Positions 17,149 to 24,547 of a DNA stretch of 64,000 nucleotides are shown here, piece by piece. Position 1 is the first letter of the stretch. Every line of letters begins with the position of its first letter. Under the pieces are notes generated by a model. That model was given only the letters and a program-made list of their open reading frames with translations. It ran no database searches and was not told the origin of the DNA. Made by a program: the position numbers and the translations under genes. This DNA comes from Cellulomonas xylanilytica (lineage in GTDB: Bacteria; Actinomycetota; Actinomycetes; Actinomycetales; Cellulomonadaceae): positions 186,001 to 250,000 of the forward strand of contig NZ_BJUB01000005.1 of assembly GCF_007989805.1 (NCBI RefSeq). The letters are read 5' to 3'.

Positions 17149-18765
17149 ATGAGCCCGTCCGAGGCAGTCCCGTCGACGGCCGTGGCGAGCCGCTTCGACG
17201 TGCTGCTGGTGGGCACCACGAACGTGGGTCGCTCGCTCGCGGCCGAGCGGCTCCTACGCGCCCGGCTCGGGGTGGACAGCGCCGTGACGGTGACGAGCGC
17301 CGGAGTCTATGCCGCAGCGGACGATCCGGTCCCCGAGCATTTGAGAGACCTCCTCGCGCGCGAAGGCGTGGCCGTCGAAGGCCACCACCCGCGGGAGCTC
17401 AGCGCGACCATGGTGGAGTCGGCCGACCTCGTCCTCACCACGTCCCGGCAGGAGCGGTCGGCGGTGGTCCGCAAGGTTCCCGCGGCGGTGCGGCGGACCT
17501 TCACGCTGTCCGAGCTGGCCCGGGTCGCCACGTCACTGGGCCCGTCGGCCCTGCCTGAGGGTGACGTCGCGGCGCGCTTGTCGGCGCTGGCCGACGCCGC
17601 CGCGATGCACCTCGCGGGCACCGCACCGCTGACCGCCGCCGACGACGACATCCCGGACCCCGCGGCGGCCGGCCGGCGCCGCTACGAGAAGTCGTTCGTC
17701 CAGGTCCGAGCCGCCGTGGACGGCATAGCGTGGTCCCTTCTCTCGCCTCCCGACGAGCCCGGCCCGCCCCCGCCAGAGGTACCGCACGCTTCCCCCCACC
17801 ACCGCGCCCGGAACATCGCGATCGCGGTCGTCGGATCGTTGGTCCTGCTGATCGTCCTCGCCACGGGCGGCGCCCTCGTCGTCGCCGGCGCCCTCGACAA
17901 CCGGCTCGAGCGCTTCCCCGACCCCGTGGGCCTGACAGACCGGCCGGACCCGTTCCCACCGGCCACGGTGGGCGGACGCGCGCCGGTCACCATCCTCGTG
18001 CTCGGCTCGACGGACGACGTCCGCACCGAGGGCGGCCAGGACTGGGCCGCCGCAGCCGCCCAGACCGACATGGTCATGCTCGCGCACGTCTCGGCTGACC
18101 GGTCCAGCGTGCAGGTCATCGCGATGCCGCCCGACCTCTCCGTGGACGTGCCCGGTTCGGGTCCTGGGACCCTGCGCTCCGCCTTCGCGCAGGGAGGCCC
18201 GTCGGGCGCGGTGCAGACGGTCGAGCAGCTGACGAACGTGCGCCTCGACCACGTGGCGCTCACCGACTCCGAGACGTTCGCCCGGGTGACCGACGGGCTC
18301 GGCGGCGTCGAAGTCGACCTGGACAGCAGGCTCGTGGTCAACGGCCGTCAGGTGTCCCCCGCCGGCCTTCACCGGCTCACGGGCGAGGAGGCTCTCGCCT
18401 GGGTCCGCGGGGACACCCTCGACGACGTGTCGCGCGCGGAACGCTCGGCGGTGTGGCTCCGGGCGATCCTCGACCGGTCGGGGGATGACGACGTCCGCCG
18501 CAACCCGGCCACGTGGCTCCGGCTGCTCGGAGTCGTCGCCGGGTCCGTCGCCGTCGACGAAGCGTTCGACCGGTCCGAGCTGGTCGGACTGCTCACGAGC
18601 GTCCGGAACCTCGGTCCCGACGAGGTGCGGGTGGTGCCGGTCCCGACGACGGTCGTGATCACCGGCGACTCCGCCGCGGTGGTGCCCGACGCCGCACCCT
18701 TCGGGACTCTGATGGGAGCGCTACGCACTGACACCCTCGACGAGTACCTCGCTGCCGGTCCGTAG
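17149..18765 (+). CDS. Pseudo-LMW-PTP / transmembrane / LCP-domain fusion protein
   Basis: This 538-residue protein starts at ATG 17149. Residues 1-~195 match the low-molecular-weight protein-tyrosine-phosphatase fold. The P-loop, normally CxxxNxCRS, reads VGTTNVGRS: both cysteines are Gly, so catalysis is not expected, although the Arg and a downstream DP pair (DDIPDPAAAG) are kept. A transmembrane helix follows (IAIAVVGSLVLLIVLATGGA, about residues 222-250). The C-terminal ~250 residues form a LytR-CpsA-Psr domain: TDMVMLAHVSADRSSVQVIA, GGVEVDLD, GEEALAWVRG and DVSRAERSAV. The family's RD is changed to PD in MPPDL. LCP proteins attach polymers to peptidoglycan. The phosphatase-like part would lie in the cytoplasm and the LCP part outside. 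Confidence 0.85.
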   Translation: MSPSEAVPSTAVASRFDVLLVGTTNVGRSLAAERLLRARLGVDSAVTVTSAGVYAAADDPVPEHLRDLLAREGVAVEGHHPRELSATMVESADLVLTTSRQERSAVVRKVPAAVRRTFTLSELARVATSLGPSALPEGDVAARLSALADAAAMHLAGTAPLTAADDDIPDPAAAGRRRYEKSFVQVRAAVDGIAWSLLSPPDEPGPPPPEVPHASPHHRARNIAIAVVGSLVLLIVLATGGALVVAGALDNRLERFPDPVGLTDRPDPFPPATVGGRAPVTILVLGSTDDVRTEGGQDWAAAAAQTDMVMLAHVSADRSSVQVIAMPPDLSVDVPGSGPGTLRSAFAQGGPSGAVQTVEQLTNVRLDHVALTDSETFARVTDGLGGVEVDLDSRLVVNGRQVSPAGLHRLTGEEALAWVRGDTLDDVSRAERSAVWLRAILDRSGDDDVRRNPATWLRLLGVVAGSVAVDEAFDRSELVGLLTSVRNLGPDEVRVVPVPTTVVITGDSAAVVPDAAPFGTLMGALRTDTLDEYLAAGP

Positions 18766-18941
18766 ACGGAGCGATCACGGCCTCGTCCGCGCGGATGGGC
18801 CCACCACCACCATCCGATATAGCCACACGACGCGCCGGGACGTGCACGACGGCGGTCGGCTTCAGAGGACAAGGCGCCGTCTTGGCCCGCGCCAGCCCAC
18901 GGGCGGCACCAGCACACCGCCAGCGGCATAAAACAACACTG

Positions 18942-18985
18942 TGTGCGCCTGGGCAGATTCGAACTGCCGACACCCGCTTTAGGAG
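18942..18985. repeat. Distal attachment-site repeat (partial tRNA-Arg 3' half)
   Basis: These 44 bases are identical to 23948-23991, the 3' half of tRNA-Arg from anticodon loop to 3' end. Identity stops abruptly at the anticodon loop, and the sequence beyond cannot complete a tRNA. This is the far boundary of the integrated island. The 609-base stretch 18766-19374 contains this site and no gene I can support. Confidence 0.9.
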
Positions 18986-19374
18986 TTCGATCCGCCACCC
19001 TTCACAAGATCCTGACCTGCTGAAATACATGCGCGTAAGGCAGTCCGGGCACCTATTCCGCGCACGATGCTTACCACATGCTGACCACGGACTCATTGGG
19101 TAGCTGCCCACGTCACTCCCGGGCCGGGCGCGGGGCTGAGTGCTGAAGCCCCAGCCGAGCCCACGCGCCGGCCTCGAGCCGGTGCGGTGATTGAATCGCG
19201 CCGACCGCCGGAGGGGAGCAGTCAGCCGTCCGAGTGTTGTTCTCTTGCACAACCACCTCGACTCCTACTGCTGCCCATAGGATCGTTGACACCGCCCAAG
19301 CCTCCGCTCGCTGGCTCGCTCACCGTTCCGAGAGGTCCCTAGCAGCCCGACTGGGCAGACATCGGAGCAGTCGC

Positions 19375-20526
19375 ATGGATTGGATGTACGACGCCCGCAC
19401 GCAGTGCTGGTCGGTGATGACCTCGTTGGCTGTGGGTGACTACCTGACCCTTGTAGCTCCGGCGCACGACGCCCAGGGCGCACTCAACGGCCAGCGAACC
19501 GTTCTCGCCACGACAACCGCAAAACGAATCCGCGCGCGAATGGTGGAGGACCTGAAGAAGGGCGCGACACTGCCGCCCGTTGTCATCGGTGCGGTGCTGG
19601 ATCCAGACGCCTTCGCGCGGCTCCCCGGAGACGCAAACGCGGATCCGGACTCCTTCTTGCCCGCGGGACGTGAATCGCTGTCGATCATCGATGGTATGCA
19701 ACGGACCGCGGCTCTGATCGAAGCGGCCACCGAGAACGATGAAGTGTCCGAGAAGAATCTGCGCGTCGAATTCTGGCTCACGGACAACGTTCGCGCCATG
19801 ATCTACCGCATGCTCATTCTCAACACCGGCCAGGTGCCGTGGACCATGAGTCGCCAACTGTCCGTGGTCTTCGCACCGCTGCTCGACGAGATCGAGGCCA
19901 AGGTTCCGGAAATCGAAAAGATGTCGACGCCGGACAAGCCGGGCCGTCGCGTCGGAGCAGCGCAGTATTCCAGCGATGCGCTCATCGAGCTGTACACTGC
20001 ATTCTCGCTGCGAAAGACAGCAGTCGACTCAAAGGAGGCCATTTCAGATGAGTTCTCCCGACTAGACTTTGTCGATAACCTTGCAGATGCCGGGTTCCAG
20101 GAGAACTTCTACGATGCCCTGTCGATGATGGTTCGACTCGACAAGGCGTTTTCTCAATACGAGGGCAATGCAGACGCCCCAGGCGGCAAGCTGGTGTTCG
20201 ATCGCCAGCCAGCCCGAATAGGCTTCATTGTCGCCCTAGGGATTGCAGTTCTCGGACGCACCGGTGCAGATAAGCCCTCCGAAGAGCGGACCGCTCGAAT
20301 GGTTCAACTCGTGGCCGCCGAAGGCCGTCTGACAGAGCGACTCGCGACGATGGACCAAGAGTTGCTCGGTGATTTTCTTAGGCTCGACGTTCTTAACGAA
20401 GTGCTGGACAAGCGCGTTGGCCAGGTGGGACGTTATGAACGATTAGTCTTCTCCGAGGCGTTCAAGGTCCTGATAGAGGAAGACTTCTCCCTTGACAACA
20501 TGGAGCCCTGCTGGCGAGCCAGTTGA
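19375..20526 (+). CDS. ParB/DGQHR-like (DUF262-like) domain protein, first gene of a coupled pair
   Basis: This 383-residue protein starts at ATG 19375, eight bases after GGAG. The motif SLSIIDGMQRTAALIEAA (about residues 101-118) matches the D-G-x-Q-R signature of the ParB-related DGQHR and DUF262 families, and YRMLILNTGQVPWTMSRQ resembles the following conserved block of those families. In characterised relatives (DndB, DUF262 of type IV restriction proteins, ParB CTPases) this motif lies in a nucleotide-binding or nucleic-acid-acting pocket. The rest is helical without other recognised domains. Its stop overlaps the start of the next gene by one base (TGATG). Low GC and location in the island suggest transfer. 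Precise function is unknown; a defence role is inferred from context. Confidence 0.7.
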   Translation: MDWMYDARTQCWSVMTSLAVGDYLTLVAPAHDAQGALNGQRTVLATTTAKRIRARMVEDLKKGATLPPVVIGAVLDPDAFARLPGDANADPDSFLPAGRESLSIIDGMQRTAALIEAATENDEVSEKNLRVEFWLTDNVRAMIYRMLILNTGQVPWTMSRQLSVVFAPLLDEIEAKVPEIEKMSTPDKPGRRVGAAQYSSDALIELYTAFSLRKTAVDSKEAISDEFSRLDFVDNLADAGFQENFYDALSMMVRLDKAFSQYEGNADAPGGKLVFDRQPARIGFIVALGIAVLGRTGADKPSEERTARMVQLVAAEGRLTERLATMDQELLGDFLRLDVLNEVLDKRVGQVGRYERLVFSEAFKVLIEEDFSLDNMEPCWRAS

Positions 20527-21563
20527 TGAATCGAAGCATGATTAGCGCAAACTCCGCTGTCTTCCGTCGCCTTGCGGACTACTGCGCTGATCACGGGGTG
20601 GAAATAGCTGACCCGCGTGGGGCTAGATGGGTTCACGCTAATCCGTCGGCCGATGCATTTTTGATTGGCTTGGATGTTCGCGCGACCCTAAGTTTCGGAC
20701 GGCACCGGCATCTCGCCTGGCTCGAACACCAGGGGGAGCACTACTTGGCACTCGTCGGATTCACTTTCGAGCCCGACGACCTACGGTACGCGGTTCTCGA
20801 CGATGTCCAAGGCTTCGATGTCTGCCTGCTCGCGGAGCTGCCTATCTATCCGACGGCGTCCGCCGCACAGGTTCGCAACGTCGTCGAGGCCGGCATCATG
20901 GGCGACCCCGGGTACATCGGACACGACAACGCGGCGATCATGGACCTGTTTCCGACAATCCAACTAGTTCAGAACGCGACTCCGCTTCAGGAAGTGATTG
21001 CCTGGCCCGCCTTCCTGACGCTGTGCGTTCAGGAGAGTTTAGTCAGCGGCTCGTGGATCCAGGAGCCGCTCGCTGGATCGCTGGTGAGCCTTGCCGAGTT
21101 GGAAGTGCCTTCTCTTCCGTATCAGGAACTCTGCCGGGCGGTGCTGGACCTAGATCCTCGAAACGTCTACATGTCGCTCTATCGGTGCATCGAGGCAACA
21201 TATGCATATGATAGAGCGACTGCTCTCGCTAAACTATTGTCCGTGACGCTTCCCTGGCATGAGATCGCGGCCCAACTCGACGCCGAAATGGGGTGGCGAC
21301 CGCCGGAGCTGCAGAGCCTGAACGCAACGCTCGCACACGCGAACGAAAGCGATCTATATGAAATCTGCGATTGCCTGAATGCCACTGTAGGAAAAGACGT
21401 ACGCGCGTCGGCGGGCCGGGCAATTTATCTCCTCAGGAACAAGATCGTTCACTACCGGCCGACCACTGAGCCCTTTCGCATGGACTCGGTCGACTGGAAT
21501 CGCGCGTGCAACTTGCTCGTCGCCATCTCAGTGGAGGTCTTCGACCACGCCTACGGCGCTTAG
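20526..21563 (+). CDS. HEPN-like protein, second gene of the coupled pair
   Basis: This 345-residue protein starts at ATG 20526 inside the TGATG junction; ATG 20538 is an alternative. The C-terminal ~150 residues are helical and carry YLLRNKIVHYRP, an R-x4-H arrangement (R304, H309) typical of HEPN ribonucleases, within a helix followed by a last helix ending VEVFDHAYGA. The N-terminal ~190 residues hold beta-rich segments (HLAWLEHQGEHYLALVGFTF) that I do not recognise. HEPN proteins in toxin-antitoxin, abortive-infection and CRISPR systems cut RNA. Coupling to a DGQR protein in a tRNA island suggests a two-component defence or toxin system. The HEPN call rests on the motif and helical context only. 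Confidence 0.6.
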   Translation: MNRSMISANSAVFRRLADYCADHGVEIADPRGARWVHANPSADAFLIGLDVRATLSFGRHRHLAWLEHQGEHYLALVGFTFEPDDLRYAVLDDVQGFDVCLLAELPIYPTASAAQVRNVVEAGIMGDPGYIGHDNAAIMDLFPTIQLVQNATPLQEVIAWPAFLTLCVQESLVSGSWIQEPLAGSLVSLAELEVPSLPYQELCRAVLDLDPRNVYMSLYRCIEATYAYDRATALAKLLSVTLPWHEIAAQLDAEMGWRPPELQSLNATLAHANESDLYEICDCLNATVGKDVRASAGRAIYLLRNKIVHYRPTTEPFRMDSVDWNRACNLLVAISVEVFDHAYGA

Positions 21564-21810
21564 TCCGTGCTCGCGGGTCCGGCGAGCTCCCGTAGTCGCG
21601 GACGCGTCTCGGCATCCAGGCGACCGTGACCCGTCGCGGAGAGACAGGACCTTGTTCCGGACGGCCGTAGCCCGCCCGCGGACCCGGATCCACCTCAGAC
21701 GCACCGCCAGCATCCAGAGATGCAAGAAGAGTCGAGGCCTGTAATCGACCTTTGGCGTCCACGGGCCCCGACGGCTGGGCCGGAGGATCGGCGGGTCGCT
21801 CAGGTGTCGG

Positions 21811-22128
21811 TCAGTCCGACAGGAGATGAGTCCACTCGCGGCTGTTGTGCCAGCGCAGGCGAGCTTGGCCCCACGGATCCGGATGCCACGCTGCCCCGGC
21901 CTCGATGTCTGCTGCTCGCTGTGCCTCCGCGATCTCCGCCATCGCCCGCGCTTGGGCTGCGTGCTGAGCTGCCGCGAAGATCGCGAGCTGGTGCGCCTGG
22001 ATCGCCGTCTGCTGGCGCATCAACTCCGTCTGGGCCTGCAACTCCGCAGCAGCTCGCTTGTTGTGCTTCCGCGACTGATTCGTGTTCACGACGACTGACG
22101 CGGCCGCAGCCTTCCGGATCAGACCCAT
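21811..22128 (-). CDS. Small protein with coiled coil and C-terminal DUF2510 domain
   Basis: This 105-residue protein has a basic N-terminus, then an Ala/Gln-rich helix (residues ~28-75, RAAAELQAQTELMRQQTAIQ) suited to a coiled coil. It ends in AAWHPDPWGQARLRWHNSRE plus WTHLL, the DUF2510 pattern (WxPDPxG...RWWDG..WT). DUF2510 usually occurs in membrane or secreted actinobacterial proteins, but no membrane segment is present here. It lies within the island, with nothing recognisable in the 247 bases between it and the HEPN-like gene. Function is unknown. Confidence 0.65.
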   Translation of the reverse strand: MGLIRKAAAASVVVNTNQSRKHNKRAAAELQAQTELMRQQTAIQAHQLAIFAAAQHAAQARAMAEIAEAQRAADIEAGAAWHPDPWGQARLRWHNSREWTHLLSD

Positions 22129-22476
22129 GCGGCTCAGGTTAGCGCTGGCGCGGTACGTCTCTTGCCTTCGCCGGGTTTGCCCAGGAGGTCCGTGTCTTTC
22201 GGCGATGAGACCGGGGTCCGACCCTCGGTGTCGTGCAGCCCCTCGCTACCTCGATATAGCACCAGCCACCACGCCTCCTGCGCCGCAATGCCTACTGACC
22301 CGAGATCCGGCGTCTTGCAGTCGCCCGCGCACACCTGCTCCCGGGAGGGGCACGCAGCGCGATATGTGCGCACCCCTCCGGTTCCTATCGCTAGGTAGAC
22401 GTCGCGTCTTAGGGACATCCCGGCGCACCTATCACCAGGAGCAACCGCTGCTCGAGCCGCGTGAGGAGGTGGCGCC
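22129..22476. other. Non-coding gap upstream of the truncated integrase
   Basis: I see no supportable gene in these ~350 bases. The integrase frame is interrupted upstream of 22477 by a TGA at 22462, and nothing resembling the missing core-binding domain is present in any frame. The lost 5' part of the integrase was therefore deleted rather than frameshifted. Confidence 0.5.
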
Positions 22477-23202
22477 GTGGTGATGTCGATGCACAAGCTG
22501 ACCGTCGGCGCCGTCCGCGACCGGCGGATCTCGGTCATCGTCGCCCGCTCGATCCCGCTCCCCAAGGGCACGACCAAACGCGAGCCGCACTGGCTACGCG
22601 CGGAACAGCTGGGCAAACTCGCCGACGCCATGCCGCCCAACTGCCGGCCCGTCGTGCTCTTCCTCGGCCTGGCCGGCTGCCGCTTCTCCGAGATGTGCGC
22701 GCTGCGGGTCGACGACGTCGTTCAGACACCGCACGGTCTCGGTGTCCGCATCCACCGCGCCGCCCCGCAGTCGAAGCGAACCAGCGGAGCGATCTTCGGC
22801 CCGACGAAGACACACCAGACCCGAACGGTGCCGGTCCCACCGACGCTCGAGACCTACGTCCGGGATCGGATCGAGAACGCTCCGTCTGGCTCGTACCTGT
22901 TCCCGAGCCCGACGGGCGCGATCTGGACCAACACGAACTTCCGGGTCCGATCGCGGTGGACCGAGACGACACAGTCGGTCGGCCTAGCTGGCACGACGAT
23001 CCACGACCTCCGCCACACGGCCGCCTCGCTGCTCATCGCGGCCGGCGCCGACGTGAAGGCGGTCCAGATGATCCTCGGCCACGCGACCGCGACGATGACG
23101 ATGGACCTCTACGGCCACCTCTTCTCAGAGGCGCCGCGGGTGGCGATGGAGCGCATGCCGATGTTTCCGGAGAAGCCTGCGTCACGCGGAGATCGGGAGT
23201 GA
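22477..23202 (+). pseudogene. Tyrosine recombinase/integrase, catalytic domain only (N-terminally truncated)
   Basis: The 241 residues cover the catalytic domain of a phage-type integrase. They include LAGCRFSEMCALRVDDV with the first catalytic Arg, TIHDLRHTAASLLIAAGADV with His-x-x-Arg, MILGHATATMTMDLYGHLF with the second His and the tyrosine nucleophile. The N-terminal DNA-arm and SAM-like core-binding domains (normally 150-180 residues) are absent; the protein starts with a short MVMSMHKLTVG before the catalytic domain. It probably integrated this island originally but is unlikely to function now. It lies about 750 bases from the tRNA-proximal attachment site, as expected for the element's own integrase. 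Confidence 0.85.
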
Positions 23203-23225
23203 GCGTGCGCGGACTACAACTGGAT

Positions 23226-23771
23226 TCAGCGTTGCCACGGCCAACGCCGTTTGGCTGAGCTTTGACCCACCTCGAGCGCGGGCGCCAACGCCCGCACGTC
23301 GTCGTACGTATCGACGAACCGTCGCAGCTCAGCGTCGTACTGCTGCCTGTCGAACACGAAAGGGCCGCCGGTAAAACGGATCTCCTCCTCGCCGTCGTCC
23401 CAGCCGACATCCCAGCCGAACTCGCGCCAAACCACGTGGCTCGTCGAGCGCTCGACCAGAGCGGAGACGACTCCGCACCCGAGATCTCCGCACGCGGGGC
23501 AGACATAGAGCGGGACGCGACCATCGGCCAGTTCGGACGGCTCCTCCCCGAGCAGAACGAGCGCATCGCGCGGTCCCGCAGCGGGCCAGTTGTGGACGAG
23601 GGCGGACACGTTCTCCCCGGCGGGCCCCCGGCCAGCGTGATCCAGTACCTCGTCCTCTGGCTTGAGCTTCAGAAGATCGCGCAGCGGACGACCGTCGACA
23701 ACCATCTCCGAAAGGAAGAGCCCAACCTTCTCCGAGCGGCCGGGCACAAGGGTCAGCCGGTTCACGGTCAT
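23226..23771 (-). CDS. Hypothetical protein with a CxxC-CG motif
   Basis: This 181-residue protein has LYVCPACGDLGCGVVSALVE (residues ~87-106), with three Cys in a CPAC..GCG pattern that may bind zinc. WREFGWDVGWDDGEEEIRF and a C-terminal basic tail (SAKRRWPWQR) follow. Proteins of this layout occur widely in actinobacteria without known function. It is the island gene closest to the tRNA, transcribed toward the integrase remnant. No membrane segment or signal peptide. Confidence 0.65.
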   Translation of the reverse strand: MTVNRLTLVPGRSEKVGLFLSEMVVDGRPLRDLLKLKPEDEVLDHAGRGPAGENVSALVHNWPAAGPRDALVLLGEEPSELADGRVPLYVCPACGDLGCGVVSALVERSTSHVVWREFGWDVGWDDGEEEIRFTGGPFVFDRQQYDAELRRFVDTYDDVRALAPALEVGQSSAKRRWPWQR

Positions 23772-23947
23772 GGCGGAATGGTTTCACCACAGCGCGGGTG
23801 CGGTCACCGCCCTCAGCCGTGTAGGACCCGCCACGCCGATCGCGACGACCACTTGACTACTGACCACATGCTGACCACGAAGCGGACATTGTGGACGCAC
23901 CGATCACACCAGTCGCACCCGAGAGCAGGCTGACCTGCGCAAACACT

Positions 23948-23991
23948 TGTGCGCCTGGGCAGATTCGAACTGCCGACACCCGCTTTAGGAG
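23948..23991. repeat. tRNA-proximal attachment-site repeat
   Basis: This copy of the 44-bp repeat is embedded in the intact tRNA-Arg gene and extends two bases past its 3' end. With the copy at 18942-18985 it defines the island. The crossover region ending at the anticodon loop is typical of tyrosine integrases. Confidence 0.9.
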
Positions 23992-24022
23992 AGCGGTGCT
24001 CTATCCCCTGAGCTACAGGCGC
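23950..24022 (-). tRNA. tRNA-Arg (anticodon CCT)
   Basis: The 73-nt cloverleaf can be drawn on the minus strand. The acceptor stem GCGCCTG pairs with CAGGCGC, the D arm is GCTCAGGGGATAGAGC, the anticodon stem CCGCT/AGCGG encloses loop CTCCTAA with CCT at 23989-23987, and the T arm is GGCAG TTCGAAT CTGCC. The discriminator is A, and no CCA is encoded. The 3' half has been regenerated by the island's attachment sequence, so the gene should remain functional. Confidence 0.95.
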
Positions 24023-24101
24023 GCGGGCCGCGCGAGCGACCCGTGCACGCCCGAAGGGAGCCCGGACGCCGGGTCAGCCTACAAGGCACAACCCGGTCGG
24101 T

Positions 24102-24476
24102 TCACTCCTCGCTGAGGACGCAGAACTCGTTCCCCTCGATGTCCGCCAGGACGACGAACGAGCGCGATGGTCCTTGCCCCACGTCGACTCGGGTTGCTCC
24201 GAGGGCCTCGAGCCGGGCGACGTCAGCGTCCTGGTTCGGGGAGTAGAAGTCGAGGTGCACGCGGTTCTTGACGGTCCGCGCCTCGGGGACGGGTTGGAAC
24301 ACGATGCTGGGCGGGCCGTAGACGGTTTCGCCCTCCTGCGCGTGGATGATGGCCTCCCCGCGATCTCCGGACTGGCGGCCGGACCAGCCGAGCGCCTGTT
24401 GCCAGAAGTCCGCCACGGCGACGGGGTCGGTGCTGTCGATGACGATTCCGCTGAAGGTGAGAGTCATGCCCTTCAT
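24102..24476 (-). CDS. VOC family protein (glyoxalase-like)
   Basis: This 124-residue protein begins GMTLTFSGIVIDSTDPVAVA, followed by DFWQQALGWS, and has RVHLDFYSPNQDADVARLEA in the second half and VVLADIEGNEFCVLSEE at the end: the Glyoxalase-like domain with His and Glu at the usual metal-ligand sites. It starts at ATG 24476; ATG 24467 is an alternative. The substrate is unknown. It lies just outside the island, divergent from the FAD oxidoreductase. Confidence 0.87.
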   Translation of the reverse strand: MKGMTLTFSGIVIDSTDPVAVADFWQQALGWSGRQSGDRGEAIIHAQEGETVYGPPSIVFQPVPEARTVKNRVHLDFYSPNQDADVARLEALGATRVDVGQGPSRSFVVLADIEGNEFCVLSEE

Positions 24477-24547
24477 GGTGCATGTGGGGTCTGACAGTCC
24501 GCGTGACCCCCTTGGCAGGGACGTCCGACAGCGGCCAGAGTCGTCGC

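Larger units (their letters stand above)
18942..23991. mobile_element. ~5-kb integrated island at tRNA-Arg(CCT)
   Basis: The element is flanked by 44-bp perfect direct repeats, one within an intact tRNA gene. It contains a tyrosine recombinase fragment and genes with visibly lower GC and mixed codon use (many NNA/NNT codons in 19375-21563) compared with the chromosome. These together identify an element integrated by a tRNA-targeting tyrosine recombinase. No replication, capsid or conjugation genes are present. It is a small cargo island or a decayed element, probably immobile on its own because the integrase is truncated. Confidence 0.88.

Noticed and set aside
18942..19015. A second tRNA gene at the distal repeat
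   Set aside because: Only the 3' half matches; sequence past the anticodon loop cannot form the D arm or the 5' acceptor strand.
22134..22640. Minus-strand open frame (~168 codons) upstream of the integrase remnant
   Set aside because: It has no recognisable domain or ribosome-binding site and overlaps the integrase start antisense; composition looks random.
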